From: a virus
Strand: one strand, 5' to 3'
DNA: 36,370 nucleotides
Virus record (IMG/VR): IMGVR_UViG_3300037827_000428
Span: 1-36,370 of that record
A program made the translations under genes and the position numbers. This document shows, piece after piece, positions 14,137-20,780 of this stretch. Each line of letters begins with the position of its first letter. Positions within the stretch are counted from its first letter, which is position 1. The notes below the pieces were generated by a model. It searched no databases. It worked only from the letters and a program-made list of their open reading frames with translations, and was not told the DNA's origin.

Positions 14137-14727
14137 CTTTTTAATAGGCGAAGAGCCAATCTCGACGCCTTGATGTCTTAAGTAACGATAGAAGGTTGAT
14201 AATCCAATACCTAACTGAGAAGTTATGGTACGAATAGAAAGATTTTTATCGCGATATAAGCTTTCGGCTATCTTAGCTTTATTAAGTGCATTTCCTGAAA
14301 GACCTTTTGGCCTTCCTCCTAATTTACCGCGTGCTCTGGCTGCCTTTACGCCTGCATTGACTCTTTCCACTATCATTCCTCTTTCAAATTCAGCAATCAT
14401 GCCAAAAAAATTGAAGAAGAGCATACCTTGAGCGGTTGTGGTATTTATCTCTTCACTTAGACTAATAAATGTGACGTCTTTATTTTTCAATTCTTCAACC
14501 GTTTGCCTAAGATGCACTAAGTTTCTCCCTAATCTGTCGAGCTTCCATATAATTAAGGTATCACCAGCCCTAAGATTCTTCATTAAGTCATCGAGTATAA
14601 GTCGGGCAGTCTTTGCCCCACTGGCAACCTCTTGATAGATTTTCTCACAGCCAGCGGCCTTGAGTGCATCGACTTGTAACTGTAATGATTGGTCACGGGT
14701 AGAGATTCGAGCGTAGCCAATTTTCAT
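14116..14727 (-). CDS. Serine recombinase (Tn3-type resolvase/invertase family)
   Basis: A 203-residue small serine recombinase. The catalytic serine is S9 in GYARISTRDQS; WKLDRLGRN supplies R65 and R68, and EINTTTAQGMLFFNFFGMIAEFER includes the conserved core and E-helix start. The C-terminal domain (SIRTITSQLGIGLSTFYRYL) is a helix-turn-helix. The ATG at 14727 follows GGAGAATTTTA; an upstream in-frame ATG at 14751 is weaker. It reads away from the repeat-rich segment at 14.9-15.7 kb, where its crossover sites might lie. A role in multimer resolution, inversion or integration cannot be decided from sequence; no tyrosine integrase is present. Confidence 0.93.
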   Translation of the reverse strand: MKIGYARISTRDQSLQLQVDALKAAGCEKIYQEVASGAKTARLILDDLMKNLRAGDTLIIWKLDRLGRNLVHLRQTVEELKNKDVTFISLSEEINTTTAQGMLFFNFFGMIAEFERGMIVERVNAGVKAARARGKLGGRPKGLSGNALNKAKIAESLYRDKNLSIRTITSQLGIGLSTFYRYLRHQGVEIGSSPIKKVVNCVT

Positions 14728-14893
14728 TAAAATTCTCCAAATTGTTTTCATTTACTTCAATAATATATTTACTGGTAATTTGATTAATGGGTTGAGTTAA
14801 TGATAACGAAATAAACTATTATGGCAAGAAAATTATAAATTTTCTTTTATTCCTACAAAGAGGTGTTAAATGATAACGCGTACGGGCTAGCCT

Positions 14894-14925
14894 ATGCTTA
14901 GCATCGGTTGGCTGATGCTAAGCAT
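14894..14925. repeat. Perfect 12-base inverted repeat upstream of the resolvase
   Basis: ATGCTTAGCATC (14894-14905) and GATGCTAAGCAT (14914-14925) are perfect inverted copies with an 8-base spacer. Each arm is itself nearly palindromic (ATGCT-N-AGCAT), so the region is two closely spaced dyads, as expected for a dimeric DNA-binding protein or a cruciform. Confidence 0.8.
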
Positions 14926-14949
14926 TAGGGGGAATGTTTCACCGGATGA

Positions 14950-15002
14950 TTCACCAATATGGAGAAAAGTTCACCAATATGGAGAAAAGTTCACCAATAT
15001 GG
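14950..15002. repeat. Iteron-like tandem repeat, 20-base unit
   Basis: The unit TTCACCAATATGGAGAAAAG occurs at 14950-14969 and 14970-14989, and its first 13 bases again at 14990-15002. A degenerate TTCACC start also occurs at 14938. About two helical turns per unit is typical of Rep-binding iterons or recombinase/partition sites. A 20-base period is not a multiple of three, which argues against protein coding here. Confidence 0.85.
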
Positions 15003-15018
15003 TTTTTTCTTCCTCGTT

Positions 15019-15061
15019 AAAGGCGGATAGTCATAAAAACAAAAAGGCACTATCCGCCTTT
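15019..15061 (+). terminator. 13-base-pair hairpin, terminator-like
   Basis: AAAGGCGGATAGT (15019-15031) and ACTATCCGCCTTT (15049-15061) are perfectly complementary, with a 17-base A-rich loop. No gene clearly reads into it and only three T residues follow, so it may be a structural or origin element rather than a terminator. Confidence 0.5.
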
Positions 15062-15184
15062 GCTAATTCTGCTAATCCTGCTAATGAGTCGTCGACTATT
15101 CGGCGACTACTCGACGAGTGCTCGTTGACAAATCTCCGAAAGCGAACTGACAAAACCGACAAAACCGACAAAACCGATAAAACC
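15061..15184. repeat. Two 9-base tandem repeat arrays
   Basis: TGCTAATTC, TGCTAATCC and TGCTAATGA lie head to tail at 15061-15087. GACAAAACC occurs three times, then GATAAAACC, at 15149-15184. Between them TCGTCGA and TCGACGA form an inverted pair. The nine-base period keeps a reading frame (Ala-Asn-x and Asp-Lys-Thr tripeptides), but there is no ribosome-binding site for that frame. Confidence 0.85.
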
Positions 15185-15186
15185 TA

Positions 15187-15661
15187 GGACGAAGTTTTTT
15201 CAAGGCGATAAACTTCATCCTGTTTCGCCTCGATTCGCTTTTTAACCGAATATTACCGAATAGGTATAGGAATAAAATCTTTTTTATTTTATTCCTATTT
15301 TCATGTCTTGCATGTCTTGAGTCGGTATCAATTTGTAACCATCTGACCGTTTTAGCGTATGGCGATAAAATAGTCGATTACGCCGCAGCCTGTGGCGTAA
15401 TTGGGGGGCTAATTTGGTCAAAATGGCCATATTTGCCCCCTAGATTTTTTCATATTTACCGCATCGGAATATAATCTTGCGTATTTTATTCCGAGAACAC
15501 CAGAACACCTGGAACACTATTTGGCGTTCAGGTAGGAATGCCTATTTTTATGCCATCCTGCCTGAATGTGTAACATTTTATAGAACATTATTCGCGAATA
15601 GCGAACATTAACCCGTGACAAATTCTCACGGGTTGAACTGTTAAGTAATCCTTAATAGTTC
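15187..15661. other. Gene-free segment with a run of hairpins
   Basis: No supported gene lies here. At least seven stem-loops occur in order: 15187-15220 (GGAcGAAGTTT/AAACTTCaTCC), 15266-15298 (13 perfect pairs), 15377-15401 (ATTACGCC/GGCGTAAT), 15404-15140+300 (GGGGGC/GCCCCC, 15404-15440, followed by TAGATTTTTT), 15527-15566 (TTCAGGTAGGA/TCCTGCCTGAA), 15610-15634 (AACCCGTGA/TCACGGGTT) and 15635-15661 (GAACTGTTAAG/CTTAATAGTTC). Short direct repeats also occur: CATGTCTTG twice at 15302-15319, and GAACAC three times near 15495-15516. Candidates are a replication origin, resolution or packaging site, or a structured RNA; the sequence alone does not choose. Confidence 0.6.
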
Positions 15662-15683
15662 AAAATGCTGGATGGTATTCTTC

Positions 15684-16061
15684 TCAATTCTCAAAGCAAT
15701 ACCAACTTATAGTTTTTATTGCTTCGTCAATGGAATGGCACGTACTAGTCAAATAATTTTGATTTCTCATATCATCGAGAAATTCCATTTGAGAATCACT
15801 CAAAACGCCGTTTTCACTTTTTAGTTCAATCCAAGCACCGTTGTATCCTTTCCGGGGCATAGCAATGAATAAGTCAGCGACGCCAGGGCGCATACCCATC
15901 TCCTTAAGAGATTTTCCATACCGACTGGTGCGTTTCCCTTCATTTGGAATATGAATGACACACATTCTTAATACAGGATCGAGTTTTACCCATTGCATAA
16001 CCGCTTTTTGGATAGCATTTTCAGATATATCGCCCGATTTCAGATATTGGGTCTTTGGCAT
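15684..16061 (-). CDS. VRR-NUC domain nuclease
   Basis: A 125-residue minimal VRR-NUC (PD-(D/E)XK superfamily) protein. SENAIQKAVMQW carries the first acidic residue; MGMRPGVADLFIA supplies D63, and WIELKSENGVLSDSQ supplies E79, K81 and Q91. Stand-alone VRR-NUC proteins are frequent in phages and may act on branched DNA, like Holliday-junction resolvases. Here it could trim replication or packaging intermediates. AAGGATGAATC precedes the ATG at 16061. It lies next to the hairpin-rich segment and is separated from the upstream porin gene by a terminator. Confidence 0.92.
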   Translation of the reverse strand: MPKTQYLKSGDISENAIQKAVMQWVKLDPVLRMCVIHIPNEGKRTSRYGKSLKEMGMRPGVADLFIAMPRKGYNGAWIELKSENGVLSDSQMEFLDDMRNQNYLTSTCHSIDEAIKTISWYCFEN

Positions 16062-16080
16062 GATTCATCCTTGCTCACAA

Positions 16081-16118
16081 AAAAAGCTATCCCTCCCACC
16101 ATGAAGAAATAGCTTTTT
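16081..16118 (-). terminator. Bidirectional intrinsic terminator
   Basis: AAAAAGCTAT (16081-16090) pairs with ATAGCTTTTT (16109-16118) around an 18-base loop. Both strands end in a T-run. It lies between the outer-membrane protein gene and the nuclease gene and would end transcription of the former. Confidence 0.65.
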
Positions 16119-16140
16119 AAGATCATACTATAGAGGTGAT

Positions 16141-16917
16141 TTACGCGTAATATTTTGCTTCTAAATAAACGCCATCAAAATTGGCATCGCCTGTACCGCC
16201 GACCAAATCAGTATTAAAGGCATTGAAATAGTTATTTGTTTGATAACCTACTTCAACTACTAATGCAGATTTGTTACCGCCTGGGATTGGATAAGTGTAA
16301 TCAACGCCTAACTTCGCATCCAGTTCTGGCACAATGCGTTTCATGCTACTTGAGATACCGATTAAATCATTTTGAGCGCTTGTGCTCACAGTTCCCATTA
16401 AGAAAGAAGCATTGATATGGGTATCTAATCCAAGACAAGAACAATTACCTAACTGATATCGCACATCTGCGCCCATTCGTGGGCCAAATCCGTGAAATAA
16501 ATTAGTTAAAGATTGTTTAGCTTCCGGCGTGCTAGCATCTAGAGCATAGTTTAAATGGGCATATCTGACACCCGTAAATAAGCGCACATCAAATGCGCCT
16601 GTCGTAAGACGCTGACCTATTTCTATGTTTGAAGCATCCAAATCCATTGATTCTTTGTCACCTGTTCGAAGATAGGTGTAATCAACTGTCAAATCATTTC
16701 CTGTTGCGGGGAATAAATAACCTATCTGTGCGTAGGTTCCCCAATCGTAAACAGATTCCCCTAAATTAGTCACATCATTTTTGCGAAGATACAAAGGATC
16801 GATGGCTATTTTAAAGCCGCCTTTTTGACTAGGAACATAAACCGAATTATTAGCGAGAGCAGGAGCACTTAACCCTACCGCAATGAGTGCTACTGATAAA
16901 CGTTTCATATATCGCAT
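16141..16917 (-). CDS. Lpg1974-type outer-membrane beta-barrel protein
   Basis: A 258-residue protein with a signal peptide (MRYMKRLSVALIAVGLSAPA, cleavage after ALA near 22), followed by alternating amphipathic strands of an outer-membrane barrel. Features such as IAIDPLYLRKND, YAQIGYLFPATGNDLTVDY, LFHGFGPRMGADVRY and a short CSC loop resemble the Lpg1974 family of pore-forming major outer-membrane proteins of Legionella and Coxiella. AGGAGATATATC precedes the ATG at 16917. A barrel protein encoded inside a phage is likely lysogenic-conversion cargo, possibly altering the host surface or phage receptor. It is the clearest host marker in the window. Family recognition is from memory. Confidence 0.85.
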   Translation of the reverse strand: MRYMKRLSVALIAVGLSAPALANNSVYVPSQKGGFKIAIDPLYLRKNDVTNLGESVYDWGTYAQIGYLFPATGNDLTVDYTYLRTGDKESMDLDASNIEIGQRLTTGAFDVRLFTGVRYAHLNYALDASTPEAKQSLTNLFHGFGPRMGADVRYQLGNCSCLGLDTHINASFLMGTVSTSAQNDLIGISSSMKRIVPELDAKLGVDYTYPIPGGNKSALVVEVGYQTNNYFNAFNTDLVGGTGDANFDGVYLEAKYYA

Positions 16918-17109
16918 GATATATCTCCTATTAAGATTAAATTAAATACTACTGCGACAACCTATCAGGACGGGCTAAATCTGTCAAAGTTCGGGAAATA
17001 TTATCCCCAAAATCTGTGGATAAATCTGTTGTTAGCTCTGGTATACTATGTTTTTATGCTTCTATCAAAGGGATTTTTTACACTGTATAAAAATTAAACA
17101 GGATTTTAT

Positions 17110-17349
17110 ATGACGCATACAGTCGCCTATATCAAGAAGTTAAAATCTGCTGGATTTACGGATAAACAGGCCGAAGCACAAGCCGAAGTGATAGAAACAA
17201 TAACTGAAATAATTGAACAACGCGTGGCAACTAAAAAAGACTTAATCGAACTTGAAGAAAGATTAATCTATAAATTTACCATCCGTATAGGCAGCATGCT
17301 GGTTGCGACTTGTTCGCTTCTTGGAGGACTCATAAAAATTGGAAATTAG
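17110..17349 (+). CDS. DUF1640-like coiled-coil membrane protein, 79 residues
   Basis: The pattern YIKKLKSAGFTDKQAEAQAE then ATKKDLIELEERL and a C-terminal hydrophobic anchor (IGSMLVATCSLLGGLIKI) matches the small bacterial DUF1640/CCDC90-like proteins often found in mobile elements. The function is unknown. AGGATTTTAT precedes the ATG. An extended -10 (TGGTATACT) lies about 65 bases upstream. It is a lone rightward gene among leftward genes. Confidence 0.8.
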   Translation: MTHTVAYIKKLKSAGFTDKQAEAQAEVIETITEIIEQRVATKKDLIELEERLIYKFTIRIGSMLVATCSLLGGLIKIGN

Positions 17350-17350
17350 G

Positions 17351-17542
17351 TTATAAAATTCTAACAATCGAGAAATTTTCTAAAAACCAGTCTGAATCTT
17401 TCTGAGGAGAACAGTGAGTTACTACCAATATAAAAGCTATAAATAATGTTGTATAGCAACCAGTCATTGTTACGAGAGCAAAGATAAGACCATGTTTCTG
17501 TAGAATAAAGATTATCTTTTTGATTTTCTTTTTACAATTCAT
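17351..17542 (-). CDS. Small membrane protein, 63 residues
   Basis: A basic N-terminus (MNCKKKIKK) is followed by a long hydrophobic stretch (FALVTMTGCYTTLFIAFILV) and a short polar tail. MTGC near residue 28 is lipobox-like but lies late for a lipoprotein signal. AGGACTTCCTA precedes the ATG. In position, at the end of the late block, it could be a lysis-associated (holin or spanin-like) protein, but that is only a guess. Confidence 0.5.
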   Translation of the reverse strand: MNCKKKIKKIIFILQKHGLIFALVTMTGCYTTLFIAFILVVTHCSPQKDSDWFLENFSIVRIL

Positions 17543-17572
17543 TAGGAAGTCCTATCCTAACCCATAACTTAT

Positions 17573-17604
17573 CCGCCATTACATCAAGCAACATGTAATG
17601 GCGG
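17573..17604 (-). terminator. 12-base-pair hairpin after the small coiled-coil gene
   Basis: CCGCCATTACAT (17573-17584) and ATGTAATGGCGG (17593-17604) are perfectly complementary with an 8-base loop. It lies 30 bases past the stop of the gene at 17634. No T-run follows in either direction, so it may act as an RNA stabiliser or factor-dependent terminator. Confidence 0.45.
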
Positions 17605-17633
17605 GATTGTTACTAACTTGGGGAAGTTAATCG

Positions 17634-17825
17634 TTATTTAGAAGGTTTTGATGCCTCATCAAATTTAGTGAGTAATTCGGTAGCCTCACTATATCGTCCC
17701 ACCAAGGCATTATGAGCAGATGTGGCATTGTCTAATGCTACTTTGATGCGCTGATGATTTTCCAAGCTCTCGGCTACTTCTTTTGCCAATTGTTGAACTC
17801 TGGTTTGTAAAAAATCTTTATTCAT
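17634..17825 (-). CDS. Small coiled-coil protein, 63 residues
   Basis: AAGGAATAGATA precedes the ATG. The whole product is helical with heptads (LQTRVQQLAKEVAESLENHQ). It follows the adhesin genes in the same direction and could be a minor virion or chaperone protein. No family is recognised. Confidence 0.65.
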   Translation of the reverse strand: MNKDFLQTRVQQLAKEVAESLENHQRIKVALDNATSAHNALVGRYSEATELLTKFDEASKPSK

Positions 17826-17920
17826 TATCTATTCCTTTAAATAGTTTCGTGATGTCAGCTTGACCATACTGCTAATATAGGCAATATGGTCTCTCTGATT
17901 TTCATTATGCCATTATTTTT

Positions 17921-19090
17921 TTACTTTGTAATAATGTAGTTGAAGGTGCTGGCACCAGGGTCACCGGAGGAGGTCACAACAAATGAGCCATTTCCTGGCA
18001 CGATTTTCTCGACTGTTACAGCATTTGTCTGAGTATTCCAGTTACCCACAACATTACTGGAGGTCGTGCAAAACGCATCGGTGATTGTCTGTGCTGCTGC
18101 GCCACCTGCAACGGATGCACCCGCAACAGATTTCATACGAATAGCGGAAGTGGCTACAACGATACCGCCCGTTGTCGCGCCGATATCGCCTAGTGTATAA
18201 ACTGTTGATTGGCCCATAACTCCGTTACTAATAGTCGTATTGAAAGCGCCGCCTGCATTTACAGCCGCTAAAATCAATTCTCCATTTGCCGCAGTTCCAG
18301 GGAAAGAAGATATTGTACCTACATGTCCACTTGAGCCTGCAATTAAATTGCCTTGTGAAGCAACAATGTTACCTGTTGTTGCTATAATGCCTGTTGCAGC
18401 CGTAACTGTTGTACCTGCCGATAATGAACCTGCTGTCGCAGAAATATTCCCCGCCGCTACCGTTAAGTTTCCCAGGACTATATCAAGCGAACCCGTATTG
18501 ATATTTTGTGTGCCTGCGCTATCGGCTAATATGAAATCAGTTGCCGTCACGCCAGGATCAGGAATAGTAATTGTAGATGCTTGTCCCATAGAGGCATTTG
18601 TAATTTCGGTTAAAGTATTTCCACTGTTTGATGCTGCGACTAAACGTAAACTACCTGTAGCAAGAGTTGCTGGAAAACTCGCTACGTAACCTGCCGTACC
18701 AGAAAGACCCGCTTGGATATTGCCGCCACTGATCGCCGTTGCTGGATCCTCGGAGATAGTACCCGTAGTATTCGTATACGTTGCAATATGATTTGCGATG
18801 GTGGGTAGAACAACTTGACCGGGACCAGCAGGCGATATAAGTGACCATTTGCCATTTGCGAAACCAACAGAAAACCAACTGACGCTGGTTATCGGCGAGC
18901 TTTCAGTAGTCTTTGTTGTAACAAGAGCCATATCCGCTTCGGATAAGGGAACATGAAATTTTTCAACGATGGTATCTAAATAACCTGTCGTCATTACCTC
19001 GGTTAACGTGTCATTTGTCAAAATATAAACGATAGCCGGAAAAACGCCCGCCTGTCCTACTTGGTTAACCTGCACATTTAAAATAGGCAT
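17921..19090 (-). CDS. Tail-fibre/adhesin-like repetitive protein, 389 residues
   Basis: AAAAGGGAGTTTTAATAT precedes the ATG. The N-terminal 85 residues (from MPILNVQVNQVGQAGVFPAI) form a distinct module. The rest is low in charge and rich in Gly, Ala, Ser and Thr, with short strands as in beta-helical fibres (NLTVAAGNISATAGSLSAGT; IIATTGNIVASQGNLIAG). A unit of about 63 residues occurs twice: around 130-195 (GYVASFPATLATGSLRLVA ... ASMGQASTITIPDPG) and around 255-320 (GTISSFPGTAANGELILAA ... GVMGQSTVYTLGDIG). It is last in the adhesin block. A host-binding role is inferred from composition and location. Confidence 0.75.
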   Translation of the reverse strand: MPILNVQVNQVGQAGVFPAIVYILTNDTLTEVMTTGYLDTIVEKFHVPLSEADMALVTTKTTESSPITSVSWFSVGFANGKWSLISPAGPGQVVLPTIANHIATYTNTTGTISEDPATAISGGNIQAGLSGTAGYVASFPATLATGSLRLVAASNSGNTLTEITNASMGQASTITIPDPGVTATDFILADSAGTQNINTGSLDIVLGNLTVAAGNISATAGSLSAGTTVTAATGIIATTGNIVASQGNLIAGSSGHVGTISSFPGTAANGELILAAVNAGGAFNTTISNGVMGQSTVYTLGDIGATTGGIVVATSAIRMKSVAGASVAGGAAAQTITDAFCTTSSNVVGNWNTQTNAVTVEKIVPGNGSFVVTSSGDPGASTFNYIITK

Positions 19091-19125
19091 ATTAAAACTC
19101 CCTTTTAATAATGGTTAATAGATAA

Positions 19126-20040
19126 TTAATGATATTCATAAATAATGACAAGACCAGAGCCGCCATTTCCACCGGCTAAATTCGTTCCGGTTACGCCAGC
19201 GATACAAGATCCTGATCCTCCTCCACCCGTATTAGCAACAGCATTTGTACCCGCTGTTGAGCTTGCGGTAACGACCGCTGAAGGCGAACCACCCCCAAAA
19301 AAACTATTTCCGCCTTGTCCTGTAATGGCTGTGTTTCCGCCTGAACCTCCGGCAATGATACCGGCTACACCTGGTAACGTTATATCTCCTGTTCCCGCAA
19401 TACCGCCAGCGCCACCGGCTGCAAAAGTAACTCCTCCTGCAACTGTGCCTTTCGTTCCTCCCGTACCACCTTTTGCAATGATGATGCTTCCGACTGATGT
19501 ATCGCCTCCATTACCGCCATTCGCATTTGAGCTACCTGTTCCACCTGCACCAATGGTTACTGTTTGGCTTGCGCCAATCGTGCCTGACGATACATAAGAT
19601 TGTGAAAATCCACCTGAGCCACCGCCTCCTCCCATAGCCGCCCCAGCACCAGCACCACTTGGAGTTCCTCCGCCTGCTCCTCCTCCTCCTATACATTGGA
19701 TCACACAATTGGACATACCTACCGTTGGTGTGTAAGTGCCACCTGCCTTAAAAACTTGTACATTGATTAAACTACCGCTGACACTTCCGCTAGGTGTAGA
19801 CCACGTACCATCACCTCGCCAAAAAGTGGTAGATGATGCGCTTGTTCCACCATTTAAATTTGTAACTGGAAGATTTCCGGTCACCCCCGTGGTTAAAGGC
19901 AATCCGGTACAATTTGTAAGAACACCACTGGCTGGCGTTCCAAGTGCTGGTGTAACTAAAGTAGGTGAGGTTGAACCTACGAAATTGTTTGAACCAGTAA
20001 CACCAGATAACCCAACGTTTACTGCATCATTTGTTGCCAT
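19126..20040 (-). CDS. Glycine-rich tail adhesin, 304 residues
   Basis: The N-terminal 60 residues ([40 protein letters not shown]) are nearly the same as in the next gene upstream and likely attach the protein to the virion. The C-terminal 200 residues are extremely glycine-rich ([31 protein letters not shown]) and end [12 protein letters not shown]. Such domains occur at tail-fibre tips, for example the polyglycine sandwiches of T-even-type gp38 adhesins, where variable loops contact the receptor. AGGGATATGTT precedes the ATG. Codon use follows glycine content, making the opposite strand artificially open. Confidence 0.85.
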   Translation of the reverse strand: MATNDAVNVGLSGVTGSNNFVGSTSPTLVTPALGTPASGVLTNCTGLPLTTGVTGNLPVTNLNGGTSASSTTFWRGDGTWSTPSGSVSGSLINVQVFKAGGTYTPTVGMSNCVIQCIGGGGAGGGTPSGAGAGAAMGGGGGSGGFSQSYVSSGTIGASQTVTIGAGGTGSSNANGGNGGDTSVGSIIIAKGGTGGTKGTVAGGVTFAAGGAGGIAGTGDITLPGVAGIIAGGSGGNTAITGQGGNSFFGGGSPSAVVTASSTAGTNAVANTGGGGSGSCIAGVTGTNLAGGNGGSGLVIIYEYH

Positions 20041-20713
20041 AACATATCCCTAGTTATATGTAATATTGCCTTGAGGTCCACCTAGAACAGTCCAAGTCGT
20101 ATTAGCAACCACACATAAAAGTGTTAAAGAATCATATTGATTCGTAGAAGCTAAAAAGCCAGTTATACCTATTGTTGTAACAGCCGATCCAATATGAATT
20201 ACTTGTAATGCGTTTTGCGCGATTTGCCATCCACCAGCGCCTAGACCCTGTACTTGTATGGTAGAACCCACCCCAGCGGTTAAAGGTAACGTGAGAGTAA
20301 CGAGGCCAGCGTTATTGCTGATATAGCCGGAATCGACCGACATCGCTTGGCTGGTTCCCGTTACAACCGTCCAGCTACTTGTACCACTACTTGACGCAAT
20401 TGTGATGGAACCACCCCCATTCGTAATCGTAATACCTGAACCAGCCGTTAAAGTAGCCGCAGTCGGGGTTCCACCTGTATTTCCAATAATGAGTTGACCA
20501 TTGGTCATAGCGGCATAAGAAACTACGCCGGCAGAGCTAACCACGATGCTCGATGAATCTGTTGGTGTTAATGCAAGAAAAGTGGCAACACCTGTTCCCA
20601 ATCCTGATACACCCGTGCTGATGGGCAATCCGGTACAATTTGTAAGAACACCACTGGCTGGCGTTCCAAGTGCTGGTGTAACCAAAGTAGGTGAGGTTGA
20701 ACCTACGAAATTG
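19898..20713. repeat. 90-base near-identical direct repeat in two adhesin genes
   Basis: Bases 19898-19987 and 20624-20713 are the same length and differ at one position that I can see. They encode the shared N-terminal module ([15 protein letters not shown]) of the neighbouring genes. The similarity at DNA level implies recent duplication or ongoing gene conversion, and recombination here would delete or swap the 238-residue gene. Confidence 0.9.
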
Positions 20714-20766
20714 CCAGTTCCGGTTTGTCCACTTAAACTTGTATTAACTGAATTATTTGTAGCCAT
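20050..20766 (-). CDS. Modular tail-fibre protein, 238 residues
   Basis: The N-terminus (MATNNSVNTSLSGQTGTGNF and the [15 protein letters not shown] segment) is shared with the 304-residue protein downstream. The C-terminal 110 residues (WTVVTGTSQAMSVDSGYI ... GAGGWQIAQNALQVIHIG ... PQGNITYN) are shared with the 280-residue protein upstream. It is therefore a chimera of its two neighbours' modules. The middle (DGQLIIGNTGGTPTAATLTA; GSGITITNGGGSITIAS) is of a kind common in phage fibres. AAGGATATAGC precedes the ATG. Confidence 0.8.
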   Translation of the reverse strand: MATNNSVNTSLSGQTGTGNFVGSTSPTLVTPALGTPASGVLTNCTGLPISTGVSGLGTGVATFLALTPTDSSSIVVSSAGVVSYAAMTNGQLIIGNTGGTPTAATLTAGSGITITNGGGSITIASSSGTSSWTVVTGTSQAMSVDSGYISNNAGLVTLTLPLTAGVGSTIQVQGLGAGGWQIAQNALQVIHIGSAVTTIGITGFLASTNQYDSLTLLCVVANTTWTVLGGPQGNITYN

Positions 20767-20780
20767 GCTATATCCTTATA

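Noticed and set aside
14116-14727. Transposon (Tn3-like element) around the resolvase
   Set aside because: No transposase gene and no terminal inverted repeats were seen around it.
14950-15184. CRISPR array
   Set aside because: Repeats are directly adjacent with no unique spacers, and no cas genes are present.
14894-15187. Rightward frame of 97 codons ending in Asp-Lys-Thr repeats
   Set aside because: Its start lies inside a perfect inverted repeat with no ribosome-binding site, and the 20-base iterons are read in changing frames, so the DNA repeats rather than a protein appear to be conserved. The nine-base arrays keep frame, so I cannot exclude a decayed or unusual gene.
18240-18689. Rightward 149-codon frame opposite the 389-residue adhesin
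   Set aside because: Low-complexity alanine/valine/proline product from antisense of repetitive strands; no start signal.
19145-20053. Long rightward proline/valine-rich frames opposite the adhesin genes
   Set aside because: They are the antisense image of glycine- and threonine-rich codons in the real adhesins. They lack ribosome-binding sites and recognisable domains.
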